A stretch of 64,000 bases of DNA, from contig NZ_JAIPUT010000009.1 of the NCBI RefSeq assembly GCF_020055635.1, positions 45,538 to 109,537 on the forward strand. The letters run 5' to 3'. The notes under the pieces were generated by a model. The model saw only the letters and a program-made list of their open reading frames with translations, had not been told where the DNA came from and ran no database searches. Below, in pieces: positions 45,582 through 53,435 of the stretch (within the stretch, counting starts at the first letter, position 1; each line of letters opens with the position of its first letter). The DNA comes from Marivita sp. (GTDB taxonomy: Bacteria > Pseudomonadota > Alphaproteobacteria > Rhodobacterales > Rhodobacteraceae). The position numbers and the translations under genes are program-made.

Positions 45582-46274
45582 TCAGCGCGGCACGGTCCAG
45601 CCGCCGGGCAGGTCGGTGCGGCGCGGCTTGGGTGGCTTGATCCGTGAAAAGACAGAGTCGGCCGTCTTGATCATTCGGTTCAGGCCCGGAGCCTTGCGGA
45701 CCTGCGCCTTGACCTTTTCGATCTGCATCACGTCATCGATGCGTCGGTCCAGAAAGGCCCAGGTTGCCTGGTTGTCCAGCGAATCGTCGCCCAGCCAATA
45801 GAGCACGGTCGAGGAATAGACCCCCGACAGCGTCGCGCGCTTGGTGTACCAGTTGATGTCCTGCGAATTGTCGCCCAGTTCCGTCCAGATGCGATCGGCG
45901 GTGCCCCAGATGAGCCTGGCGCCTTCCGCCGCGTGCATCGGCAGCGCAAAAAGCGTCACGCCGCGACGGACCGCTTCCTTGTCATCGACGGTCTCGAGCC
46001 GCAGGCGCACGGCAAGCGCCACCTTGTCCCGAAAGCGCATGCTGCCCAGATCCCGCTCGCGCAGCGCCGCGGCCATCGCATCATCGCCCCGCCGGTGAAA
46101 CGCCACCGCAAGATCGACGGCCCCGCGCGGAAACAGACCCCGCGCAAGGGCGTGCGACGTGCCGGTGTCCGCAATGGCCGCCTTGAAGGCGGTGTCCGAC
46201 CAGCCGTCGAAGGGCACATGCATCAGCGCGGCGTCAAGAAGCTCTGTGGCGGGATCGCTTTGGGTCTCGGTCAT
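45582..46274 (-). CDS. COQ9-family ubiquinone-biosynthesis protein
   Basis: 230 residues. The GWSDTAFKAAI, RFRDKVALAVRLRLE and YWLGDDSLDNQATWAFLDRRIDDVMQIEK blocks are COQ9. It binds lipids and presents intermediates to COQ7-type hydroxylases, a feature of alphaproteobacteria and mitochondria. Its stop lies 2 nt from that of RNase T2. Confidence 0.93.
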   Translation of the reverse strand: MTETQSDPATELLDAALMHVPFDGWSDTAFKAAIADTGTSHALARGLFPRGAVDLAVAFHRRGDDAMAAALRERDLGSMRFRDKVALAVRLRLETVDDKEAVRRGVTLFALPMHAAEGARLIWGTADRIWTELGDNSQDINWYTKRATLSGVYSSTVLYWLGDDSLDNQATWAFLDRRIDDVMQIEKVKAQVRKAPGLNRMIKTADSVFSRIKPPKPRRTDLPGGWTVPR

Positions 46275-46431
46275 GGGGGTGAACTCCAGTCGATAAACAC
46301 GTGTCAGCTGACAACCATGTAGATCGACGACGACGACAAGGCCACCTTTTCGAACGTTCGGAACTTTTTCCGGTGTTCGGAGTTGTGTAACTTATTTATG
46401 ACAACTTCAAACCGCTCCGGATGCCCCAATC

Positions 46432-47124
46432 GTGACTCGCCAAAAAGCTGACTACCTGTTTCTGACCATCGGCATTCTTGTCCTGGTCGCCGCCTTTGTC
46501 GTATCGGCAATTTCGAAAGACCTGTTCTTCAGCTATTTCGGCGCCGAGGATTCCCTGATCGAGAACTTCACCGCCATCTTTCTGGCTTGCGGCGGTGCCG
46601 TGCTGGTCGCCCGCGTGCTGCAGGTTCGTGACTCGCTGACGCGCGGCGCCCTGGTGCTGGGGGTGCTTTACGGGCTGGCCTATGTCTGGGCGGCGGGCGA
46701 GGAAATCTCGTGGGGCCAGCGTATCCTGGGGTTTGAAAGCCCCGACTATTTCCAGGAAAACAACGACCAGCAGGAATTCACCCTGCACAACCTGGTGATC
46801 GGCGACGTCAAGCTGGACGAGGTGATCTTTGGCCCGGTGCTGTCCTGGATCATCCTGAGCTACCTGATCATCCTGCCGGTGCTCTGGCGTTGGGCCGGGT
46901 GGGTCCGCCGCGTGACGCAGGCGATGGTGATCCCGGTGCCGCGCCTCTACCACGCGGCGTTTGCCATCTTCGTGTCGGTCGCGATCCCGTTGCTGGCCGA
47001 AAGCCGCCGCTGGGAGGTGTACGAGTGCATCTTCGCGCTTCTGTCGCTGGCGATTTTCATCCATCCGGCCAACCCGTTGCGCGGCACGACCTCCGCACAA
47101 GCCACGCCGGATATGGCGCAATGA
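46432..47124 (+). CDS. Multi-pass membrane protein with EEISWGQ and LHN motifs
   Basis: 230 residues from GTG, with about six membrane helices. Residues 90-96 (EEISWGQ) and 119-120 (HN in QEFTLHNL), plus E39/D40 and E44, form a polar set typical of intramembrane enzymes. I do not recognise a named family, though the EEISWGQ...LHN signature occurs in other bacterial membrane proteins. Gap to COQ9 is 157 bp with no other gene. Confidence 0.72.
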   Translation: MTRQKADYLFLTIGILVLVAAFVVSAISKDLFFSYFGAEDSLIENFTAIFLACGGAVLVARVLQVRDSLTRGALVLGVLYGLAYVWAAGEEISWGQRILGFESPDYFQENNDQQEFTLHNLVIGDVKLDEVIFGPVLSWIILSYLIILPVLWRWAGWVRRVTQAMVIPVPRLYHAAFAIFVSVAIPLLAESRRWEVYECIFALLSLAIFIHPANPLRGTTSAQATPDMAQ

Positions 47125-47190
47125 CGGCTGGACAAGTCCTCCGGTCTTTGCTAACAGGCTGCTTCCTGCAATTCCTTGCAAATCCAACTT

Positions 47191-47210
47191 AGAAAGGTGG
47201 TGAAAACCAC
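47191..47210 (+). promoter_or_regulatory. Hairpin with GAAA loop over the rpsU ribosome-binding site
   Basis: GTGGT (47197-47201), GAAA loop (47202-47205) and ACCAC (47206-47210) form a 5-bp stem capped by a GNRA tetraloop. It ends immediately before the ATG. The Shine-Dalgarno AAAGGTGG (47193-47200) lies partly in its left arm. Confidence 0.6.
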
Positions 47211-47417
47211 ATGCAGGTTAGTGTTCGTGACAACAACGTCGATCAGGCGCTCCGCGCTCTGAAGAAAAAGCTGCAGCGTGAAGGCGTTTTTCGTGAAATG
47301 AAGCTCAAGCAACATTTCGAAAAGCCGTCCGAGAAAAAAGCACGCGAGAAAGCCGAAGCGATCCGCCGTGCGCGCAAACTGGCGCGCAAGAAGGCACAGC
47401 GCGAAGGTATGCTCTAA
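47211..47417 (+). CDS. rpsU: Ribosomal protein bS21
   Basis: 68 residues. [19 protein letters not shown] and [19 protein letters not shown] followed by a basic tail are S21. Single gene with its own terminator and a hairpin over the start. Confidence 0.97.
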   Translation: MQVSVRDNNVDQALRALKKKLQREGVFREMKLKQHFEKPSEKKAREKAEAIRRARKLARKKAQREGML

Positions 47418-47448
47418 GCAGGTCTTTCCGACACGCTTTGATTTTGAC

Positions 47449-47485
47449 AACCCCCGGAGCTTGCGCTTTCGGGGGTTTGTTTTTG
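47449..47485 (+). terminator. Rho-independent terminator of rpsU
   Basis: AACCCCCG pairs with CGGGGGTT across a 13-nt loop that can itself close AGC-TTGC-GCT. It is followed by TGTTTTT. It lies about 30 nt past the stop. Confidence 0.88.
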
Positions 47486-47620
47486 CGTGGTCCTTGGTCG
47501 CAACGGACCAGCCGCTCGGGTGGCATCGCATGGCATGGGCGGCCAGAGATCAAACAGTGCTTTTCTCGCTCGATCCGATCTGACACCTTGCCCGCAGATC
47601 AACAGAAGGGGTGTTGCGAC

Positions 47621-48298
47621 ATGGCAAAGGTCTGCATCTTCGATGCCTATGGCACGCTTTTCGACGTGGCTGCGGCAGCCCGCGTCGCGGCCGAGGAACC
47701 GGGGCGCGCGGCGCTCGAGGCCGTGTGGCCGCAGTTGGCCGAACATTGGCGGCTGAAGCAGCTTCAATACACGTGGCTGCGCACCATCACCGAGGACTAC
47801 ACGCCGTTCTGGGATGTCACGAAGGATGGTCTCGACTGGGCGATGGAGAAGGTCGGCCTGACCGACGATCCGGAACTGCGCGAACGGCTGTTGGCGCTTT
47901 ACTGGGAGCTGGCGGCGTACCGCGAGGTGCCGATGATGCTGGCGCAACTCAAGGCGGCGGGGAAGACCTGCGCGATCCTGTCCAATGGCAGCGTCGACAT
48001 GCTGGAGGGCGCGGTCGACAGCGCCGGGATCGGCGCGTTTCTCGATGCGGTCCTGTCGGTCGAGGAGGTGGGCATCTTCAAGCCCTCGTCGCGGGTGTAT
48101 GACATGGTCGGCGCGCGGTTCGACTGCACCCGGGACGACGTGCTCTTCGTGTCGTCGAACGGCTGGGACATCGCCGGGGCGGCAGGCTATGGCTTCGAGA
48201 CCGTCTGGGTCAACCGCGCGGGCGACCCGGTGGACCGCCTGCCCCACCGCCCCGCCCATGTGCTGACCGATCTGACCACTATTCCGGAGCTGGCCTGA
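47621..48298 (+). CDS. HAD-family haloacid dehalogenase (type II)
   Basis: 225 residues. FDAYGTLFD holds the nucleophile Asp, ILSNGS is motif II, FKPSSRVYD carries the Lys, and VSSNGWDIAGA is motif III in the form typical of L-2-haloacid dehalogenases. It likely hydrolyses 2-haloacids or acts as a related phosphatase. Its stop overlaps the next start by 1 nt (TGATG). Confidence 0.9.
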   Translation: MAKVCIFDAYGTLFDVAAAARVAAEEPGRAALEAVWPQLAEHWRLKQLQYTWLRTITEDYTPFWDVTKDGLDWAMEKVGLTDDPELRERLLALYWELAAYREVPMMLAQLKAAGKTCAILSNGSVDMLEGAVDSAGIGAFLDAVLSVEEVGIFKPSSRVYDMVGARFDCTRDDVLFVSSNGWDIAGAAGYGFETVWVNRAGDPVDRLPHRPAHVLTDLTTIPELA

Positions 48299-49119
48299 TG
48301 CCACGATTCACAACTTCCGACGGCCTGTCTCTCTATTACACCGACACGGGCGATGGCCTGCCCCTGCTGTGCCTTGCCGGCCTGACACGCGACGGGCGCG
48401 ATTTCGAATTCGTGGCACCGCACCTGGCGGATCTGCGCGTGATCACACTGGATTATCGCGGACGCGGGCAATCGGACTGGGGCGATCCGTCGACCTACCA
48501 GATCCCGGTCGAGGGCCGCGACGCGGTGGAACTGCTTGACCATCTCGGCATCGACAAGGCGGCTGTTCTGGGCACCTCGCGCGGCGGGCTGATCGCAATG
48601 CTTCTGGCGGCGACGGTCAAGAACCGGCTGCTGGGGGTCGCGTTGAACGATATCGGCCCCGAGATCGCGCCGGAGGGGCTGGAGGTGATCAAGGATTACC
48701 TTGGCCGGCCCCCGGTTCTGAAAACCCACGCAGAGATGGCCGCCGCCCGGGCACGTGTGCTGACCGGGTTTGCAAACGTGCCGCCCGAACGCTGGCTGCG
48801 CGAGGCGCAGATCCTGTTCAACGAAACCGAGGACGGGCTGGAGCTCACCTATGATCCGCGCCTGCGCGAGGCGGTGCTCGAGGGCGGCGCGCAGCCCGCG
48901 CCCGACCTCTGGCCGCTGTTCGATGCCCTGTCCGGTCTGCCGCTGGCCTGTCTCCGGGGGGCAAATTCCGACCTTCTGTCGCCCGCCACCTTTGCCGAGA
49001 TGAAAAGGCGGCGCCCGGACATGGTCGCGGTCGAAGTGCCGGACCGGGGGCATATCCCCTTTCTTGACGAACCACAAAGCCTGAGCGCCTTGAAGCGCTG
49101 GCTGGATATGCTGAGGTAG
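48298..49119 (+). CDS. Alpha/beta-fold hydrolase
   Basis: 273 residues. Oxyanion region LLCLAGLTRDGRDF, nucleophile elbow GTSRGG, a DxxxLL segment and terminal His in DRGHIPFLDEP. It is coupled to the dehalogenase and followed 7 bp later by a dehydratase gene, suggesting one operon. Substrate unknown. Confidence 0.87.
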   Translation: MPRFTTSDGLSLYYTDTGDGLPLLCLAGLTRDGRDFEFVAPHLADLRVITLDYRGRGQSDWGDPSTYQIPVEGRDAVELLDHLGIDKAAVLGTSRGGLIAMLLAATVKNRLLGVALNDIGPEIAPEGLEVIKDYLGRPPVLKTHAEMAAARARVLTGFANVPPERWLREAQILFNETEDGLELTYDPRLREAVLEGGAQPAPDLWPLFDALSGLPLACLRGANSDLLSPATFAEMKRRRPDMVAVEVPDRGHIPFLDEPQSLSALKRWLDMLR

Positions 49120-49126
49120 AACGCAG

Positions 49127-50104
49127 ATGGACATTCATCGCATCGAGGCGGCGGCGGGCCGCCTGAAAGGTCACGCGCGGGTGACGCCGCTTCTGTCCTC
49201 GCCCTTTCTGGACGAGATCGCTGGGCGGCGCGTTCTGATCAAGGCGGAATGCCTGCAACATACCGGCAGCTTCAAGTACCGCGGCGCGCGCTCGGCTTTA
49301 TCCGCCCTGCCGGACGAACAACGGGCGAGAGGCGTGATCGCCTATTCCTCGGGAAACCATGCGCAGGGCGTGGCCCTGGCGGCGCGGCAGTTCGGCGTCG
49401 GCGCGGTAATCATCATGCCATCGGACGCGCCGAGGATGAAGATCGACAACACCCGCGCGCTGGGGGCCGAGGTGGTGCTTTACGACCGCGCCACAGAAGA
49501 CCGCGACGCCATCGGAACCAAACTGTCGCAAGACCGCGGCCTGACCCTGATCCGGCCTTTCGACGACCCCGAGGTGATCGCCGGGCAAGGCACTTGCGGG
49601 CTCGAGATCGCGGCACAGGCGGCAGAGTTGGGTGTGACCGAAGCCGAGGTGCTCGTCTGCTGCGGTGGCGGGGGCCTGACATCGGGCATTGCGCTGGCGC
49701 TCGAGGCGCGCGCGCCGCGGATGCGGGTGCGACCGGCCGAGCCCGAAGGCTTCGACGATGTAACGCGGTCGCTGGCATCCGGCCGGATCGAACGCAACAC
49801 CGGCAGCGCCACGGGGCTTTGCGATGCCATCGTCACGCCACAGCCCGGAAACGTGACCTTTCCGATCATGCACCGGCTCTGCGCTCCCGGGATCGTCGTC
49901 AGTGACGACGACGCCCAGCGCGCCATGGCGCTGGCCTTTGCCCGGCTCAAGCTGGTGGCCGAACCGGGCGGCGCGGTGGCGCTGGCGGCAGCGCTTTTTC
50001 ACCCTGACCGGGTTGAAGGCGACACGGTGATCTGTACCATTTCGGGCGGAAACGTGGACCGCGCGGTGTTCCTGCACGCGCTGACGCAATTCGGGCAAGA
50101 CTGA
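49127..50104 (+). CDS. PLP-dependent threonine/serine dehydratase family
   Basis: 325 residues of fold-type II. The PLP-lysine is in HTGSFKYRGA, SSGNHAQG binds the substrate carboxylate, and CCGGGGLTSG binds the phosphate. It resembles catabolic threonine dehydratases and EutB-type enzymes without an ACT domain. Co-directional with the hydrolase. Confidence 0.88.
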   Translation: MDIHRIEAAAGRLKGHARVTPLLSSPFLDEIAGRRVLIKAECLQHTGSFKYRGARSALSALPDEQRARGVIAYSSGNHAQGVALAARQFGVGAVIIMPSDAPRMKIDNTRALGAEVVLYDRATEDRDAIGTKLSQDRGLTLIRPFDDPEVIAGQGTCGLEIAAQAAELGVTEAEVLVCCGGGGLTSGIALALEARAPRMRVRPAEPEGFDDVTRSLASGRIERNTGSATGLCDAIVTPQPGNVTFPIMHRLCAPGIVVSDDDAQRAMALAFARLKLVAEPGGAVALAAALFHPDRVEGDTVICTISGGNVDRAVFLHALTQFGQD

Positions 50105-50115
50105 GGAGGCACGCA

Positions 50116-50904
50116 ATGCAGATCGCTGAGCTTGACGGCATCCGGTTGCACTACCGCATCGACGGCGACCCGGACGGAGCGCCTGTGATCTTCGCCAATT
50201 CGCTGGGCACCGATCTGCGACTCTGGGACAAGTTGATCGCTCGAATGCCGCGGACCGGGTTGTCCTATATCCGCTATGACGCGCGCGGGCACGGGCTGTC
50301 GGACTGCCCGGAACGGCCCTACCCGATGGGCATCCTCGTGCGCGACGCGGAACAGTTGATGGACCATCTCGGGGTCAGGGACGCGGTGTTTGTCGGCCTG
50401 TCGATCGGCGGCATGGTCGCGCAGGGGCTGGCAGCCAAGCGGCTCGACCTGGTGCGCGCGATGGTCTTGTCGAACACCGCCGCGCGCATCGCCACCCGCG
50501 CGATCTGGGAGCAGCGGATCGCCGATGTCGACGCGGGCGGGATCGAGGCCCTGGCCGATGCCACGATGGCGCGCTGGTTCACCCCGGCCTTCCGCGCCAC
50601 GACCGAATTCCCTGCCTGGCGCAACATGCTGACCCGCACTCCGGCGGAAGGCTATATCGGCTGCTGCCATGCCATCGCCGGAACGGATTTCTTCACCACC
50701 ACGGCTGCGCTCCGCCTGCCGACACTGGGCATCGCGGGAAGCGAGGATGGATCGACGCCACCCGACCTGGTGCGCGAAACAACCGATCTCGTGCCGGGAT
50801 CGCGGTTTCACCTGATCCGCAAGGCCGGGCACCTGCCTTGCGTCGAAGCGCCCGACGAATACGCCCGTGTTCTTGCCGAGTTCATCTCCGCACAGGCGCA
50901 TTGA
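50116..50904 (+). CDS. pcaD: 3-oxoadipate enol-lactonase-like hydrolase
   Basis: 262 residues. NSLGTDLRLWD, YDARGHGLSDCPERPY and the nucleophile elbow GLSIGGM are typical of PcaD; the terminal His lies in KAGHLPCVEAP. It would hydrolyse beta-ketoadipate enol-lactone in protocatechuate breakdown. No other pca gene is here, so a different lactone or ester substrate is possible. Confidence 0.8.
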   Translation: MQIAELDGIRLHYRIDGDPDGAPVIFANSLGTDLRLWDKLIARMPRTGLSYIRYDARGHGLSDCPERPYPMGILVRDAEQLMDHLGVRDAVFVGLSIGGMVAQGLAAKRLDLVRAMVLSNTAARIATRAIWEQRIADVDAGGIEALADATMARWFTPAFRATTEFPAWRNMLTRTPAEGYIGCCHAIAGTDFFTTTAALRLPTLGIAGSEDGSTPPDLVRETTDLVPGSRFHLIRKAGHLPCVEAPDEYARVLAEFISAQAH

Positions 50905-50945
50905 ACAGGCGCATTGACCTGAAATCTGTCAAGTGTAGTTTACAC
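50892..50945. repeat. Tandem 13-bp duplication over the pcaD-like stop, then an inverted repeat
   Basis: ACAGGCGCATTGA occurs twice in tandem at 50892-50904 and 50905-50917, the first copy ending in the stop codon. Downstream, GTGTA-GTT-TACAC at 50933-50945 is a 5-bp inverted repeat about 40 bp ahead of the MFS start, resembling an operator half-site pair. Confidence 0.55.
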
Positions 50946-50986
50946 ATGAAAAGGCGCATCGGCCTGATTTCGTGAAAGCTGCCTGA

Positions 50987-52192
50987 ATGCGCCTGCCCGT
51001 CGTCTTCATCCTGCTGACCGTCATGATCAACGCCATGGGTGTCGGTCTGATCATTCCGGTGATGCCCGACCTCATCCGCGAGGTCACGGGCGGCGATCTG
51101 GCCAATGCGGCGCTTTGGGGCGGCGTGCTGGCGACGGTCTTTGCCGTGATGCAGTTCCTGTTCGGACCGGTGGTGGGCAACCTGTCCGACCGCTTCGGCA
51201 GGCGCCCCGTGCTGCTGGTCTCGCTTTTTGCGATGGCCGCCGATTACGTGATCATGGCGGTGGCCGGGACCATGTGGCTCTTGCTGCTGGGCCGGGTGAT
51301 CGGCGGGATCACCGCCGCGACGCAGGCGACCGCCACGGCCTACATGGCCGACATCTCGGAGCCCGGCAAGAAGGCGCAGAATTTCGGCCTTGTCGGCGCG
51401 GCCTTCGGGCTTGGCTTTGTCATCGGTCCGTTGATGGGCGGTCTGCTGGGCGAATGGGGGACCCGCGCGCCGTTCTGGGCCGCAGCGGCATTGGCCGGCG
51501 CGAATGCAGCCCTGGGCTATGTGGTGCTTGGGGAAACCGTGACCGACGCGATCCGACGCCCGTTCGAGTGGCGCCGCGCCAACCCGCTGGGCGCGTTCAG
51601 ATCGCTGCGCCAGTTGCCGGGTCTGGGACGGCTGTTCACGGTGTTCTTCCTCTACCAGGTGGCCTTTTTCGTCTACCCGGCGATCTGGGCCTATTTCGGG
51701 CAGGCGCGGTTCGGCTGGAACGCGGGCATGATCGGGCTGTCGCTGGGCCTGTTCGGCGTCATGATGGCAGTGGTTCAGGGTGGGTTGATCCGGCTGATCC
51801 TCGCCCGCCTTGGCCCACGCGGCACGGTGATCTACGGGTTGGTGTTCGACATCTTCGCCTTTGGCGCGCTGGCCTTCGTGACATCCGGCACCGTGGCGTT
51901 GATCCTGACTCCGCTGGCGGCGCTTGGCGCGGTCATCACACCGGCCTTGCAGGGCCTCATGTCCGAGGTGGTGGGCGACAGGCGGCAGGGCGAATTGCAG
52001 GGCGCGCTGACCTCGGTCGGAGCGGTGGCGATGATCGTGGCGCCGATGCTGATGACATCGGTCTTCGCGCAGTTCACACGCGGCGGGGCTCCGGTCGATT
52101 TTCCCGGCGCGCCGTTCCTGGTGTCGCTGGGCCTGATCGTCATTGCGCTGATCCTCTTTCTGGCGCCGCGACGTGGCGCTGTCGCGGCCTGA
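50987..52192 (+). CDS. MFS efflux transporter (TetA-like DHA1 family)
   Basis: 401 residues with 12 predicted membrane helices. Motif A between helices 2 and 3 reads GNLSDRFGRRPVLL, and the start IIPVMPDLIREVTGGD resembles tetracycline-type drug/H+ antiporters. The exported compound is unknown. No tetR gene is adjacent. Confidence 0.9.
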   Translation: MRLPVVFILLTVMINAMGVGLIIPVMPDLIREVTGGDLANAALWGGVLATVFAVMQFLFGPVVGNLSDRFGRRPVLLVSLFAMAADYVIMAVAGTMWLLLLGRVIGGITAATQATATAYMADISEPGKKAQNFGLVGAAFGLGFVIGPLMGGLLGEWGTRAPFWAAAALAGANAALGYVVLGETVTDAIRRPFEWRRANPLGAFRSLRQLPGLGRLFTVFFLYQVAFFVYPAIWAYFGQARFGWNAGMIGLSLGLFGVMMAVVQGGLIRLILARLGPRGTVIYGLVFDIFAFGALAFVTSGTVALILTPLAALGAVITPALQGLMSEVVGDRRQGELQGALTSVGAVAMIVAPMLMTSVFAQFTRGGAPVDFPGAPFLVSLGLIVIALILFLAPRRGAVAA

Positions 52193-52267
52193 CCTGCAAA
52201 AGTCGCCTTCCCTCTTGCGCTTGACCCGCCCCCGCCGCAGGTTGCCCGAAAGATCAACGGAGGGGCC

Positions 52268-53347
52268 ATGACCCGCATCAAAGCCGCTGTTTGCACCGCA
52301 TTCGGCAAACCGCTCGAACTGGAGGACCTGGAGCTGCGGGCGCCGCAAGCCGGAGAGATCGAGGTCACGCTCGAGGCGGTGGCGATCTGCCATTCAGACA
52401 TTCACTACGCCGATGGCGCCTGGGGCGGTGATCTTCCGGCGGTCTATGGCCACGAAGCGGCGGGCCGCATTTCGGCTGTCGGACCGAACGTGGCCGACCT
52501 GATCGAGGGCCAGCGCGTGGTGGTCACGCTCATCAAGGCCTGCGGCGCCTGCCCCAATTGCGCCAGCGGTCGACCGACGATCTGCGAAACGCCCGGCACC
52601 GGCCCGTCGCCGCTGACGCGCGGCGATGGCACCGCCGTGGTCAAGGCGATGAATTGCGGCGCCTTTGCCGAACGGGTGGTTGTCGACCAGAGCCAGGTCG
52701 TCCCCCTGCCCGACGACATGCCGCCCGAGGCGGTGGCACTCATGGCCTGTGGTGTGATCACCGGGGTCGGCGCGGTGGTCAATGCCGGCCGCCTGCGCGC
52801 CGGCGAGGACGTCGTCGTGATCGGCGCAGGCGGCGTTGGCCTCAACGCCATCCAGGGCGCGCGGATCGCGGGCGCACGGCGCATCGTCGCGGTGGACATG
52901 ACGGCGGAGAAACTGGAAACCGCCAGGGCCTTTGGCGCAACCGACGGCGTGCTGGCGACGGAGAAAGAGCCCTGGAAAGAGGTCATGCGCGTTCTCGGAC
53001 GCGGGGCTGACCTGGTGGCGGTCACCGTGGGCGCCATTCCCGCCTATAACGACGCGCCGCGCTTTCTGGGCTGGGGCGGGCGCATGGTGATGGTCGGAAT
53101 GCCGCATTCCGGGGCGATGGCGGAATACGAACCGGTGGTGCTGGCCTACATGGCGCAGGGCATGACCGGGTCGAAGATGGGCGACGTGGTGATCCGCCGC
53201 GACATTCCGTGGCTGGCCGACCTTTACCGCCAGGGGCGGCTCAAGCTGGACGAACTGGTGTCGGGCCGCTGGTCGCTGGATCAGATCAACGAGGCCATCG
53301 AGGACACCAAGGCAGGCGGGGCCAAGCGCAACGTGATCGTCTTCTGA
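52268..53347 (+). CDS. Zinc-dependent alcohol dehydrogenase (MDR family)
   Basis: 359 residues. Catalytic zinc ligands lie in ICHSDIH, GHEAAG and MACGVITG; the structural zinc has the four cysteines of CGACPNCASGRPTIC. The NAD-binding GAGGVGLNAIQGA follows. Substrate unknown; the adjacent enolase-superfamily gene suggests carbohydrate or acid catabolism. GGAGG lies about 6 nt before the ATG. Confidence 0.92.
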   Translation: MTRIKAAVCTAFGKPLELEDLELRAPQAGEIEVTLEAVAICHSDIHYADGAWGGDLPAVYGHEAAGRISAVGPNVADLIEGQRVVVTLIKACGACPNCASGRPTICETPGTGPSPLTRGDGTAVVKAMNCGAFAERVVVDQSQVVPLPDDMPPEAVALMACGVITGVGAVVNAGRLRAGEDVVVIGAGGVGLNAIQGARIAGARRIVAVDMTAEKLETARAFGATDGVLATEKEPWKEVMRVLGRGADLVAVTVGAIPAYNDAPRFLGWGGRMVMVGMPHSGAMAEYEPVVLAYMAQGMTGSKMGDVVIRRDIPWLADLYRQGRLKLDELVSGRWSLDQINEAIEDTKAGGAKRNVIVF

Positions 53348-53370
53348 GCGGCGTCGACCTCCCGCACGCG

Positions 53371-53409
53371 TTTCCGTGAACGGAAACTCTGCGATGCGTC
53401 GACGCATCG
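53371..53409. repeat. Two adjacent inverted repeats, one GTCGAC-centred
   Basis: TTTCCG-TGAA-CGGAAA (53371-53386) is followed by the perfect 18-bp palindrome CGATGCGTCGACGCATCG (53392-53409). It occupies the gap between the ADH and enolase-superfamily genes. The core matches elements at 11675 and 26471. Confidence 0.6.
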
Positions 53410-53435
53410 TCCGCCCGACACCAGAAGGAGCCGCC

